Below are positions 1 through 10,648 of a DNA stretch of 45,963 bases, in pieces. Made by a program: the position numbers and the translations under genes. Origin of the DNA: Sphaerosporella brunnea. Its lineage: Eukaryota; Ascomycota; Pezizomycetes; Pezizales; Pyronemataceae. Positions within the stretch are counted from its first letter, which is position 1. Each line of letters begins with the position of its first letter. The DNA is taken from contig VXIS01000358.1 in the NCBI GenBank assembly GCA_008704415.1, positions 1-45,963 on the forward strand. Reading direction: 5' to 3'. Under the pieces are notes generated by a model. The model saw only the letters and a list, made by a program, of their open reading frames with translations, was not told the DNA's origin and did not search any database.

Positions 1-531
1 GATTGTTTTATTTAACGGCTTCCATACATATACATAACGAAAGTAGCAGCGTGCCCCTCCCAAAATCCTCGTCACGCCCCGTGCCCGCACTTCACCTCGC
101 CGGTAAAAAGCTCACTTGTATTGTTGTACCGCGAAAATTCAAGTTAAAATAGAGACCGTAACACTCCCTACTGGATGCGATGTCGAGGTCGTACAGTGTT
201 GTCAATAGCCAGCCCAGATTTTCAGAGTTATATAGAACTCAGAAGCAGCCGGCTTGTACTCCACACACGCGAGTGATTGACGGTGAAGCAGATGTGCGAC
301 GCCTCGTGATGCCAGTGGATGTGACCCCACCAGATTAGTGAGCAACAACCCATAAGCCCAGCCCGCGGGCCGGGTGGCTATTGACAACGCTAGAGTTGCT
401 ATCGACTGCGGAAGTCGATTGCTCGCCACATCGGAGGCGAATGAAGCGTTAGTCATGGAGGATGGAGGTCTTTGGACTTGGTCTTGGTCCCCTTGGGCTG
501 CCTGTCCTGATTGTTGATGGTTTTTTTTTTT
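1..531 (+). repeat. Left outer arm of the inverted repeat (identical part)
   Basis: Identical, as far as I compared it, to the reverse complement of 3937-4467. The inner limit of identity coincides with a homopolymer: T25 at 521-545 here against only 11 A at 3937-3947 in the partner. The arm carries no recognisable gene. The readable frame shared by both arms (84 codons on the strand of 4012-4266) has no family resemblance and is probably chance. Confidence 0.9.
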
Positions 532-1314
532 TTTTTTTTTTTTTTGCTCTTGGAGAGGTGGAGTTGAGTTTATGGCACCACTCTCATGTCCTCTTCGACA
601 AAGATGGAGTGCGGGGGGTGGTTTTGGTTTTTTCTTCATGCGATCGAAAGCCCCTGGGTGATTGCAAGTGTGGGAACTTGATGGAGTTCCTGAGGTCGTG
701 GGAGGCCTTGTTTGTTTCCTGAACAAACCGTGATCAGCACCCCCTCTGCGATGGACTAGAAACAAAGCGAGAGGAATACAAACCCCAATACTGGGGCTTC
801 GGCAAGACCATCCATCGGCATCTCTAATAATGTTATCTACTACGAACGTAGTGATGCGTCTTGTCATGTTGAGGACTGCATCGAAGTCTTTTCCCGATGG
901 ATGTGGTATGATACGTTCGCGGAGCTGGAGAGAGATGAATCATTCCGTGAGCGCTTCATGATAAAGCACTCGATGTGCTACAATGTGCGCCGAACTTTCC
1001 CATCTGAGACTACATAAGCAGCTGCCTTTGTTAAGTGCACGAGAGATGTGAGTATAGGGGGAAAAAAAAACAAGAGTTCACACAAAGCGTAGTTGGTTCT
1101 TTGTCCACCGCCACGGAAGCTGAAACGACAGCTGTCGAAAAAAAAAAACGGGCTCTTTCACTCCTGACAACCAGCCAGGCTTCCGCATTCCACCACCGTG
1201 GATGAACTACAAGATGGCAAGCTCAAAGAACATAGTTCTCGATATATAACATCGCCCACCTGGCTCTGGCCTGCTCCCCCAGAAAAAAACGAAAGCACAG
1301 CGCCTCCAGACGCA

Positions 1315-1989
1315 ATGACCAACCACCCCCGAAAGCGGCGTCGCATCGACAGCCACAGCGAACGCGCCGCCGCCGAAGAAGCTACGTTCGCCCAACGCAA
1401 TCCCGCTCCCAGCCAGCATCAGGACGCATCCGAGCGCAGCGGCAGCAGCAGCCCCCACAACAAAATCCCGACCATCTTCGGGCCAGGCGTGAACAGATTT
1501 GGCCGCAGCATGCGCTCTCCCAAGCAGCGGCTGCTGCTTGATCCTTCGCAAAAACGTCACCACCGCCACCAGCCCCCCGGTGTTTCTGCTGCTGCTGCTG
1601 CTGCTGACAATGGTTTAGCCCACGATGAGGAGAACCCCCGGCCTGGCCCCGTCGAGTACACGGAGAAGGGAGAGCTGTACAGCGTGGAATCTATCATCGG
1701 ATTCAAGAAGAGGAAGGGGCGGAAGCAGTGGTTGGTCAAGTGGGAGGGGTGGCCGGATAACGAGGCTACGTGGAGGCTCGAGGAGGGGTTGGAACTGGAT
1801 TTGGGCGAGGAAGCGTTTGGGCGCATGAGACGGGAGCTGCTTCGGGAGGTGGTGGGATGGGGCTTCTCTGAAGAACAGCCAGATGAGATATGCGACAGAA
1901 ATGCTAATGAGAAGGCGCGAGAACGGTGTCGAATCTGCATCTACTTTTCTCATAAAACTACCTCGGCCTTAGTTACAAGCCTTGGTTGA
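1315..1989 (+). CDS. Chromodomain protein (C-terminus doubtful)
   Basis: Predicted 224-residue nuclear protein. The first in-frame ATG is 1315; the frame is open upstream but only a GTG precedes it. Residues 6-10 form a basic cluster (RKRRR, possible NLS), followed by a Ser/Gln-rich stretch and an Ala run from a GCT repeat. Residues about 119-160 are a chromodomain: YSVESIIGFKKRKGRKQWLV, then KWEGW, then NEATWRLEE. The aromatic cage positions appear as Tyr, Trp and Trp, typical of HP1-like and chromoviral chromodomains that bind methylated histone tails. No shadow domain, SET or integrase core is visible. The last ~10 residues and the stop (1987-1989) lie past the fold point of the inverted duplication, so the real C-terminus may be missing. 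Chromodomain assignment is firm; the gene's exact role is not. Confidence 0.7.
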   Translation: MTNHPRKRRRIDSHSERAAAEEATFAQRNPAPSQHQDASERSGSSSPHNKIPTIFGPGVNRFGRSMRSPKQRLLLDPSQKRHHRHQPPGVSAAAAAADNGLAHDEENPRPGPVEYTEKGELYSVESIIGFKKRKGRKQWLVKWEGWPDNEATWRLEEGLELDLGEEAFGRMRRELLREVVGWGFSEEQPDEICDRNANEKARERCRICIYFSHKTTSALVTSLG

Positions 1990-2873
1990 CGGTTTGCAAA
2001 TGATGATAATCGATACACCCCCCTCTCGCTCATTCGGCAATATGCACTCATCCGCGCCCCGATATAGTTCACGTACCCATCATCACCTCTAGCTGACAGT
2101 CTATGCTCTCCCGTCCTCGATGCCGCGCTCTATACGCTTCCTCGCCACATCAAGCTGACAACCCTCAGCTGAAGCCACTCCATCAGTCTACCTAGCCTGT
2201 CTCGATTATCAGCCCCCTCCCACTTTTCCCTTGACCAACATCTAGCTTCCGCTCCATTTCGCTCAAACTTCTTGACAATCGAATGATATGATTCACGCTG
2301 ATACAGCTCTCCCACTTCTCCGTCTACTCGACACGGGGCCAAACGATACGCCCGGGGTCTGTATTAACCTACATCCGATGGCCCATAAAGCAATGCATCC
2401 CTTCGAGCACTCAGCAGATATTGCCCCGACAAGCCAAAGCAGCAGAAATACACCCAGGAGTCGACAAGCGCCCGCTACTCGGTACTGCGCCATGGCTGTC
2501 GACTCGAGAGCTTTGCGACATTGGGAACACAAGCAGCAAGCCGTCTCCCACTGCTTGGGACAACACTATTACTGGCGACGGCGCATGCACTGCTGAGCCA
2601 AATCATGTTCAACGGCTAAAGGCCAACGGAAGATTATGGATACGGGATACGACTAGCATGCAATTTGTAATGTGGGGGATAGCTGCATCTAGGCCAGCTG
2701 CGACTTAGCGACGTGCGATCTGATAGCTGTGCTGCAGACCCTGAAGCTGGGTGCGTATAGTGACGACTGTAGCCCTATCGTTTCAGAGCCCGGGCGGCGC
2801 GGTGCGCTAGGCTCTTTCCAAATGCTGATAACGATGCGACGCCGCTTTCGGGCTAGAAGTGGGTTGTGCTCAT
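1975..2873 (-). pseudogene. Shattered inverted copy of the chromodomain gene
   Basis: On the minus strand this stretch follows the chromodomain gene from its start codon region (2873) to the fold. Shared landmarks are the basic segment (2832-2852), the segment preceding the chromodomain (about 2301-2333) and the segment after it (2134-2146). It carries dozens of one- to three-base differences, mostly extra bases, so no frame stays open. The excess of insertions spread evenly along it is unlike normal pseudogene decay, where deletions usually predominate. It is either a raw-read artefact or an odd relic; it should not be counted as a second gene. Confidence 0.75.
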
Positions 2874-3936
2874 GCCGTATCTGGAGGCGCTGTAGCTCAT
2901 TCGTCTTACTTTTTTTCCTGCAGGGAGCAGCCAAGAGCCCAGGGCCTGGCGATGTTAATACATATCGGAGATCTAATGAGTTCTTGAGACCTTTAATCAG
3001 CCCATGACTCTTTTGCTACATGCGCCAACCTGTTACATCCATCAGGCCTTGTTAGCCGAATGCGGAAAAGCGCATGCGAATAGCCGTCGTGTCAGGAGTG
3101 ACCAATTTGAGACCGCGCTTTTTTTTATTTGTATCGACAGACTGTCGTAACTTCAGCTCCCCTGCTAGGCAAGGTCTTGCCGACAAAGAACCAACTACGC
3201 TTTGTGTGAATCTCTTGTTTCTTCTTCTCCACATCATTATCTACTACATAGCTCTCGCTTGCAACTACATAACAATGCAGCCCATGCTTATGTAGTCCTA
3301 CAGATAAGTAGGTACAATGACTTCAGGCGCACCATTTGTGAGAACATACGAGACTGCTTGTATCATAGAGCAGCTCACGAAGATACATACACTGATTTCA
3401 TCTCTACTCGCATTTGCCTCCGCCCAAAATAATATACCCACGAACTCCATCGGGGAATTAAAAAGACGTCAGGCAATGCAGCCTGCACTTCACCATGACC
3501 TATAGGTCGCAATCACTACACGGTCGCAATAAGTTAGATATACATTATAGCCACGAAATGCCACGTAAAAATGGACTTGCGGGGTAGGTGTCCATGATGC
3601 CATTAGCGAAAGCCTTCATGATATGGTACGTATATTCGTTCATTATCTCGCTTTGTTTTGCCTTGACATCACTTCAATTAGTCAACCATCGCACGAAGGA
3701 TTTAAAGGTGTCATGCATCACGTCGTTGTATCCCAGCGAACAAACTAAGCGACACTCACGAACCTGCTAAGTAACTCATCAATGTTAACCATCACGGTTG
3801 ACAATCAACTCCAGGGACTTTCAGAATCAGTCCCATGCATCGACAGAAACACCATAAACCACTCCTTCGACGATACTGACTACATACATTTGATCGAAGC
3901 AACCTCCTCAAGAATGACGCAAATAAGATAAAAATT
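2874..3936. repeat. Degraded partner of 546-1314
   Basis: No independent gene is seen. The stretch aligns in inverted orientation with 546-1314 through short matches in the same order: CACTCCTGACA, the 29-bp block at 3182-3210, GACTACATAAGCA, CGTGAGC and CAAAGCGAGA. It is about a third longer than its partner. In the cleaner left copy, a short plus-strand reading of about 60 codons around 830-1017 looks protein-like (DTFAELERDESFRERFM) but has no start and is interrupted upstream. It may be an exon of an unrecognised gene upstream of the chromodomain gene. Confidence 0.6.
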
Positions 3937-4467
3937 AAAAAAAAAAACCATCAACAATCAGGACAGGCAGCCCAAGGGGACCAAGACCAAGTCCAAAGAC
4001 CTCCATCCTCCATGACTAACGCTTCATTCGCCTCCGATGTGGCGAGCAATCGACTTCCGCAGTCGATAGCAACTCTAGCGTTGTCAATAGCCACCCGGCC
4101 CGCGGGCTGGGCTTATGGGTTGTTGCTCACTAATCTGGTGGGGTCACATCCACTGGCATCACGAGGCGTCGCACATCTGCTTCACCGTCAATCACTCGCG
4201 TGTGTGGAGTACAAGCCGGCTGCTTCTGAGTTCTATATAACTCTGAAAATCTGGGCTGGCTATTGACAACACTGTACGACCTCGACATCGCATCCAGTAG
4301 GGAGTGTTACGGTCTCTATTTTAACTTGAATTTTCGCGGTACAACAATACAAGTGAGCTTTTTACCGGCGAGGTGAAGTGCGGGCACGGGGCGTGACGAG
4401 GATTTTGGGAGGGGCACGCTGCTACTTTCGTTATGTATATGTATGGAAGCCGTTAAATAAAACAATC
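3937..4467 (-). repeat. Right outer arm of the inverted repeat (identical part)
   Basis: Reverse-complement partner of 1-531. It ends 100 bp beyond the stop codon of the LCAT-like gene, so it probably overlaps that gene's 3' untranslated region. If the inverted structure is an artefact, this arm is the genuine chromosomal copy and the true neighbour of the lipase gene is the sequence now found at 546-1970. Confidence 0.9.
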
Positions 4468-4566
4468 CGAATCCCCAAAGAACAAACATAAAACGCCATC
4501 AGTATACTTTCAAACCTCTAAGCAAAACCCCGTACGCGCTAGTACCGATAACAATCATCAGAACGC

Positions 4567-6869
4567 TCACCAACCCCTGCTCTTAACCAGCTCCTGCACG
4601 CACCTTCCCACGCCCTCCAGATCCCCGAGCAAACTGATGTGCCCTCTATCCACCGCCACTTTCTTCGCGCACTTGTACCCCTCCGGCAGCATAGCCGCAC
4701 GAGCCAAACACACTCCATCACCCGCTCCAAACAAAAGGTCATCATAAACATCCTGTCTCTTGATTCCCTCCTTGCCATCGACTCTAGCCGCTTTAACCGT
4801 GGGCGTAGTTTTAGCGTACAACACCGCCATAGGCGGGTACAGGTCCGCCCGCTCCTCGCGGAAATCCAAGTCGCGGCGGAACTCGCGGGTTTCCGCGAGG
4901 GTGCGAGTGAGGTATTCGAGTGCAGCAGCCTTGGGGATAGTAGAGGTGGCTGGTGAGTCCGAGGAAGCGTTTGAGTTCATTTGTGGCTCTACCGACGCGG
5001 CGTTCTCGACCGTGTCTTTAGTTTTGCTGCTGCTGTCGGAGAGAGGATTGAGGTTTTGGAGCATTGAGGAGGCGTTGGTGAGACGGCTGAGCGGCGTTGC
5101 GTATGGTAGGCTAGGCTGTGGGAGGTCTGACACGCAGGGAGAGAGCCCGTATTCTCGCCATATGTCGACGTTGAAGAAGTCCATTGGTATCGGCTCGCCG
5201 GTGTTCTTGTCGACGAAGCATTCGCCGTTGTCGGGGAGGAGGGCGTAAGAGGATCGCAGGGTGAAGTTGACCTGGTCCCGTTAGCTGGAGAGCAGCCTTG
5301 GAAGGAAAAATGACATACCTGTGCGGTGAAAACCTTCGAATTGAACAATACCGAGTCACCATTTTTAAGTGGCCCCAGAATGTTTATACAATTCATGGGA
5401 GTTCCGGCGAAGATTACTCCCGAGAAAAGCTCGGGGCGGTGGTTGATCGCGTTTCGCACAATCAGCCCGCCGAGGGAGTGCGCAATTACCAGCGCTCCTT
5501 TGCCCTTGCGGCGTACCGCCGGGTCTTCGCCTTCCCATTTCTTGTTGCAGGGCAAATCCTCCAGAAATTTGATCAGTTTTTTGACGGTAAGCGCAGGCGA
5601 CAACCTCCAGTCGTAGCCCCAGTCATGAACTCTCCGGTCGTATTCTCCAGCATTGTTTCGTAACCGCCGGAATAACCGTCTGCTGATGTCAACCGCCGAG
5701 ATACTTTTCAGCATTCCATCGGGCTGGATCTTCTCCTCTGAGCGTTCCTCATCTTCATGGTCCAATCCCACCTCCAGGTCCACCTTTCGAAGGTTGAACC
5801 CGACCTTGAGCGGGATCCAAACACGTCTGCCGGTGGCCGAGTCTCGTAATATCGAGCCGCGGTACCCTCCCAGTACTACAACATCACCAGTGACCGTATC
5901 TAGTGCCTCAAGCGCCGGCGATCTTGGAATAATCGGAGGTGGGCTGTGCTCGCCGGAATCCATAAATGGATTGAGATTTGCCAAGTGCTGATGCAGATGA
6001 GTGACCTGCGGCATCGTCGGTAGCCCAGCAAGAATATTATCTTTGATGGCCTTGAAACGAGAATTTGTCTGACTGTGCACATGCAAAAAGCGCGAGTCGT
6101 CTCCGATGGACGACGTGGTGGAGCCGGCAGTCATGGCTCTAGAAAGTGATAACCGTGTCAGGGATCCCACCGAGGAAGATCGGCGAACCAATTTCGCCGG
6201 CAGATGTGACTTTCGGGCATCCGTGTCGTCACGTTCGAACGGCCTTCCAAAGAACCCAGAATTGCGCTCTTTAGTGGACGCACCAGCTGATGGCGCGGGC
6301 TGCAAAGTTTTTGACCTCACTCGCCGGTACTTCTCTGCCATGGACTCTATGGCACTGGGGCCAGAGGAGGATGAAGAGCCCCCGGAGGCGAAGGACGGGA
6401 AGGTAACATTTTTGGGCAGAGAGAAAGACGGCAGAGTGAAAGAAAGTGATTTCTGGTGAGGCTTTTTACGCCCTGTTTGCTGCTGTTGCTGCTGCTGCTG
6501 CTGCGGTTTTTGCTGTTGTGGTGGTGTGCTTGCCTCCGTGACGGTGGGCAGTTGACGGATCGCCCTCACCCCACCTTCCGCTTCATCTCCTTCTTCCTCC
6601 GAAGATGGCGAGACAGACCGTGGAGGACTGTGGCTGGTGACATCGTCGTAAAGTGCGGTTGAGTGTCGTCGCGAGAGAATGGGTGCTATCAACGTCTCTG
6701 CGTCTACCTCTCGCAGGCCCTTCTGAGTGCGCACACTGGCTGCGTCATGGCGATCATCGAACTCGTCGCAGGAAAACGGCGATAGAGGAGGCGAATGATG
6801 CGCACGGGCGATGGGCTGATTATATGTATTCTCGACATCCAGCATCGACGTGGCCGTAGAATAGATCAT
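4567..6869 (-). CDS. LCAT-like alpha/beta-hydrolase (lipase/acyltransferase)
   Basis: Two exons, 6869-5319 and 5271-4567, are joined by a 47-nt intron (GTATGT, branch GCTAAC, CAG) to give about 751 residues. The N-terminal ~330 residues are Ser/Pro/Gln-rich and probably disordered, with a poly-Gln run from a CAG/CTG repeat. The hydrolase core follows. Residues about 463-468 are AHSLGG, the nucleophile elbow with Ser465, and AGTPMN comes shortly after. In exon 2, GDG with Asp702 and RGH with His728 complete a plausible Ser-Asp-His triad. The order resembles the lecithin:cholesterol acyltransferase family, which acts on glycerophospholipids or neutral lipids. No signal peptide or membrane segment is evident, so a cytosolic or membrane-associated fungal member is likely. 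The substrate is unknown. The start at 6869 is the first ATG of the open frame; Met9 is an alternative. Confidence 0.8.
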
Positions 6870-8054
6870 GTTGCATTACTCGATGGTGAGCGTGATAGGG
6901 TGGATTGGCTGGTGGGGCGGTGGTGTGTAAGGAAGAGCAGACACCGACGGACTGCGAAGTGTCGACGGGGCTCCGAGAAGAAGTACTGTGCCATCAATCG
7001 AATGGTGGCCATGTCGTGGTGGAAGCGGGGGGGGGGGGGGGCGGATGACAATAACTCCGGGGCCGGCAGCCAGCGCGAGCGAGCCAACAGCCCCAAACTT
7101 CGTGTTTTGTTGTGCATCTCGGACCGGCTGCACGGCCCAAACTGCTTTTGGCGGGGGGATGACTGCGTCACTGCGCGTGGCAGTCTGCACTTGGCGAATG
7201 GCGGGAAAACGCACGCAAAAACGCACGCGAAAAACGCACGGGAGAGAAATCGTCCCAGAACGCCACGATCGCTCGCAAGAAACAGAAGCCCGCAGCATCG
7301 CGCTGCTCTCGTTCAGCTCCGTTTTCGCGACGCAGATAAGCAACACGGTATGCACATGCCCCTCTCGGGCTAGAAAGATCTAGGCCCGCAATTTCTGATA
7401 GCACGACGCCTCACGGAACAATTGCGGTTCCTGACGAAACAGCGAGCGTATCCAGCAGTTCGTTCCCCTCGGTTCTCGGGTGGGTTCGTGTTGGCTCCGG
7501 CATCTACTGCTGCCGCGGGCAAAGGGAGTTCGGCCGACATTCTCACTGAGACCTAGTGCAGCGGAGCCTCTCCGAGGGCTAGGAAAGCGAGGGGATTGCG
7601 GAAGCCATCGGGCCGACTAACGTCCCGACGCCGTAACAGACCAGAAAGGGGATAGCGTTTGGACACGATGTGCGGATCTCCCGTCGACGGCATTCGCTAT
7701 CTGCGAACATCGCAGGGCTTTCTTAAGGCATTCTTGAGGCACTCGAGTGGTGTCTCTAGCCGGATAGTTAAGTTACTGTGTGTTTCGCCGTCAATTTTGT
7801 CGCACCAGTCGACACAGCCTACCGTATTCTCTGGGGTTTGAGCAGCACGGGCCGAACGTGGTAGGCGGGGAAGGGAGGAAGGCAATGAGTGCCGACAAGC
7901 TTCCTTGGAAGTATGCATTGGTGCCGGTGGACGTCACCGTCACAATTTTAGTTTTGCAACCGTGACGTGAAAGTCAAAAAGGCCGGGGGGTGGGGGGGGT
8001 GGGCAGCGGGAGCTGGTATCTCTACGAAAACCCATCACCTGCAACACCGTGACG
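6870..8054. other. Divergent intergenic region, no gene seen
   Basis: This stretch separates the divergently transcribed lipase-like and CENP-B-type genes and probably holds both promoters. It contains a G15 run at about 7028-7042 and a triplicated AAAACGCACG-type motif at 7206-7242. Open frames here lack family resemblance and overlap one another on both strands. Confidence 0.5.
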
Positions 8055-8816
8055 ATGGCACCGCCAGCATTTCCCCGTCCAGCAGAGCCCACCCGCCCAG
8101 GCCCAAAGCGGGTGCCAGTAGCAGAAAAGCGCCGCAAGACCCGCGATGCCCCCGTCAAAGCCGCCCGCCGGCGACCCACCAACCAGAAAAAGATCGAGGT
8201 CTTGACCTTCCTGGACACGCCCCGAGAGTTCCCCGCCGGCGACGGGCGGATCGAGACTCGCAAGCCCACCACCCGCGAGGCCGGCGCTTTCTACGGCGTG
8301 CACTCCTCGCAAGTTACGCGCTGGCGCCAGCAGGAAGAAAGCCTCCTCCAATCCATAGCTTCCGGCAGGGCCATCAAGCGGAAGCGAGCGGGGAAGTGGC
8401 CCAAGATGGAGCAAGACCTGTACGACGAGTATATGGAAAACCGGCAGGAGGGAAAGGTCGTGGGGGAAGGATGGTTTCGGCTTGCGGCCACACGTCTGCA
8501 TGCAGAGCATTATCCCGAGGAAACTCCCTTTCGCTTTTCTGCCGGTTGGTTCCACAACTTCCTCAAGCGGTACTGTATTCAGTTCATCTCGAAAAAGACA
8601 CGCGAGATTCCTACAAAGCATACCGCGGAGCCGAACGATCATGAACTCAGTGGAGAAGAGCATGATGATTGCGAGGCGGCCGAGTTTGTGGACGCAAGAG
8701 ATGGGGAGCGGGATGAGAGCGAGGGAGCGGAGGAGGAGGTTAGTGCGGGTGTCCACTCTGCAAGAATGCTCGAGGAGTCGGTCGACATCGAAGACACTGT
8801 GGTTGGGGCACACTAG
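8055..8816 (+). CDS. CENP-B-type HTH DNA-binding protein (domesticated pogo-like)
   Basis: Intronless, 253 residues from the first ATG (8055). It opens with a very basic Pro/Arg/Lys-rich tail (about 1-45). A psq-like helix-turn-helix follows at about 70-98 (TTREAGAFYGVHSSQVTRWR), then a CENP-B/Tc5-type HTH at about 125-175, whose hallmark is the FRFSAGWFHNFLKRYCI segment. The C-terminal 80 residues are Asp/Glu-rich. This is the N-terminal DNA-binding half of pogo/Fot1 transposases and of CENP-B, Abp1 and Cbh proteins. The DDE catalytic domain is absent: the frame stops naturally and no transposase sequence follows. The intact frame suggests a host protein binding specific DNA sites in the nucleus. 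The target is unknown. It converges on the ribonuclease gene. Confidence 0.75.
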   Translation: MAPPAFPRPAEPTRPGPKRVPVAEKRRKTRDAPVKAARRRPTNQKKIEVLTFLDTPREFPAGDGRIETRKPTTREAGAFYGVHSSQVTRWRQQEESLLQSIASGRAIKRKRAGKWPKMEQDLYDEYMENRQEGKVVGEGWFRLAATRLHAEHYPEETPFRFSAGWFHNFLKRYCIQFISKKTREIPTKHTAEPNDHELSGEEHDDCEAAEFVDARDGERDESEGAEEEVSAGVHSARMLEESVDIEDTVVGAH

Positions 8817-9416
8817 ATCCTAGTAATAAATTGCGCTTCCCCTTTCGGGCGAAAGCTTTTGATAGCTCTGCATCACCCCTACGGCTTTACTTGAAACCCA
8901 AATAATCCGCTCAAACAGTTGTCCAGTTGACCGAGTGATATCGTGTGAATCACACCTGAGACTTCCCGTATCCAGATCACCACACGAGATCACAGCCAGC
9001 CATCCATCCATCCACCGATCAAAATCTCCGATCGCCTTGAAACAGTTTCGCAATCTATTCCGTCCCCACTAGTTATAGTTCTATGTCCCACGTACATCCC
9101 CAAACCTCGCAGGCATCTCTGTTTCTGTGCCACATGCCGGACGCACCAACACCACATTCGACTCAGGAATTGACACCAAACACAGAGTACAGCGTATTCT
9201 AGAGCGTGTGTGAATTCCGCCCCAGCACACCAGCACATGCACACAGTTCCCTAACCAGACCAAGCTTCCAGCACTACCCGCCCAAATATGTGTTTTTTTT
9301 TTTGTTTTTTTTTTCAATTTTTCGAGCACAACACAAAGATCCGCCATGTCCATAGGAACCTACAACCTACAATCGCCACGTACACACCCCATCACTCGCC
9401 GCCCCTCCCGTCCCGC
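8817..9416. other. Convergent intergenic region, no gene seen
   Basis: 3' flank shared by the CENP-B-type gene (+) and the ribonuclease gene (-). It contains a short CATC tandem (about 9001-9016) and a T-rich stretch at 9292-9320. Nothing coding is supported. Confidence 0.5.

Positions 9417-10648
<1,232 letters not shown>

Larger units (their letters stand above)
1..4467. repeat. Large inverted duplication folding near 1970
   Basis: The two halves are inverted copies of each other. The outer 531 bp pair base for base (position i with 4468-i). Further in, homology continues to the centre but with many small indels. Exact anchors are 1077-1105 with 3182-3210 (29 bp), 1328-1348 with 2832-2852 (21 bp) and 1804-1816 with 2134-2146 (13 bp). 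The midpoints drift from 2234 to 1975, so the right arm is about 33-49% longer than the left between every pair of anchors. The left arm encodes a coherent chromodomain protein and the right arm encodes the same protein shattered. The left arm reaches the first base of the window, so its outer limit is not visible. An assembly fold-back (missed hairpin adapter, unpolished second pass) explains this better than a transposon. Confidence 0.9.

Noticed and set aside
1985..3936. RIP as cause of divergence between the arms
   Set aside because: Differences are mainly insertions of all four bases, not C-to-T and G-to-A transitions.
1..4467. DNA transposon with long terminal inverted repeats
   Set aside because: Homology does not stop at terminal repeats but continues to the centre, the internal gene is a chromodomain protein not a transposase, and no target-site duplication can be seen at the window edge.
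5298..6859. Several plus-strand frames over 60 codons opposite the LCAT-like gene
   Set aside because: Antisense to a spliced gene with a complete catalytic triad; no family resemblance of their own.
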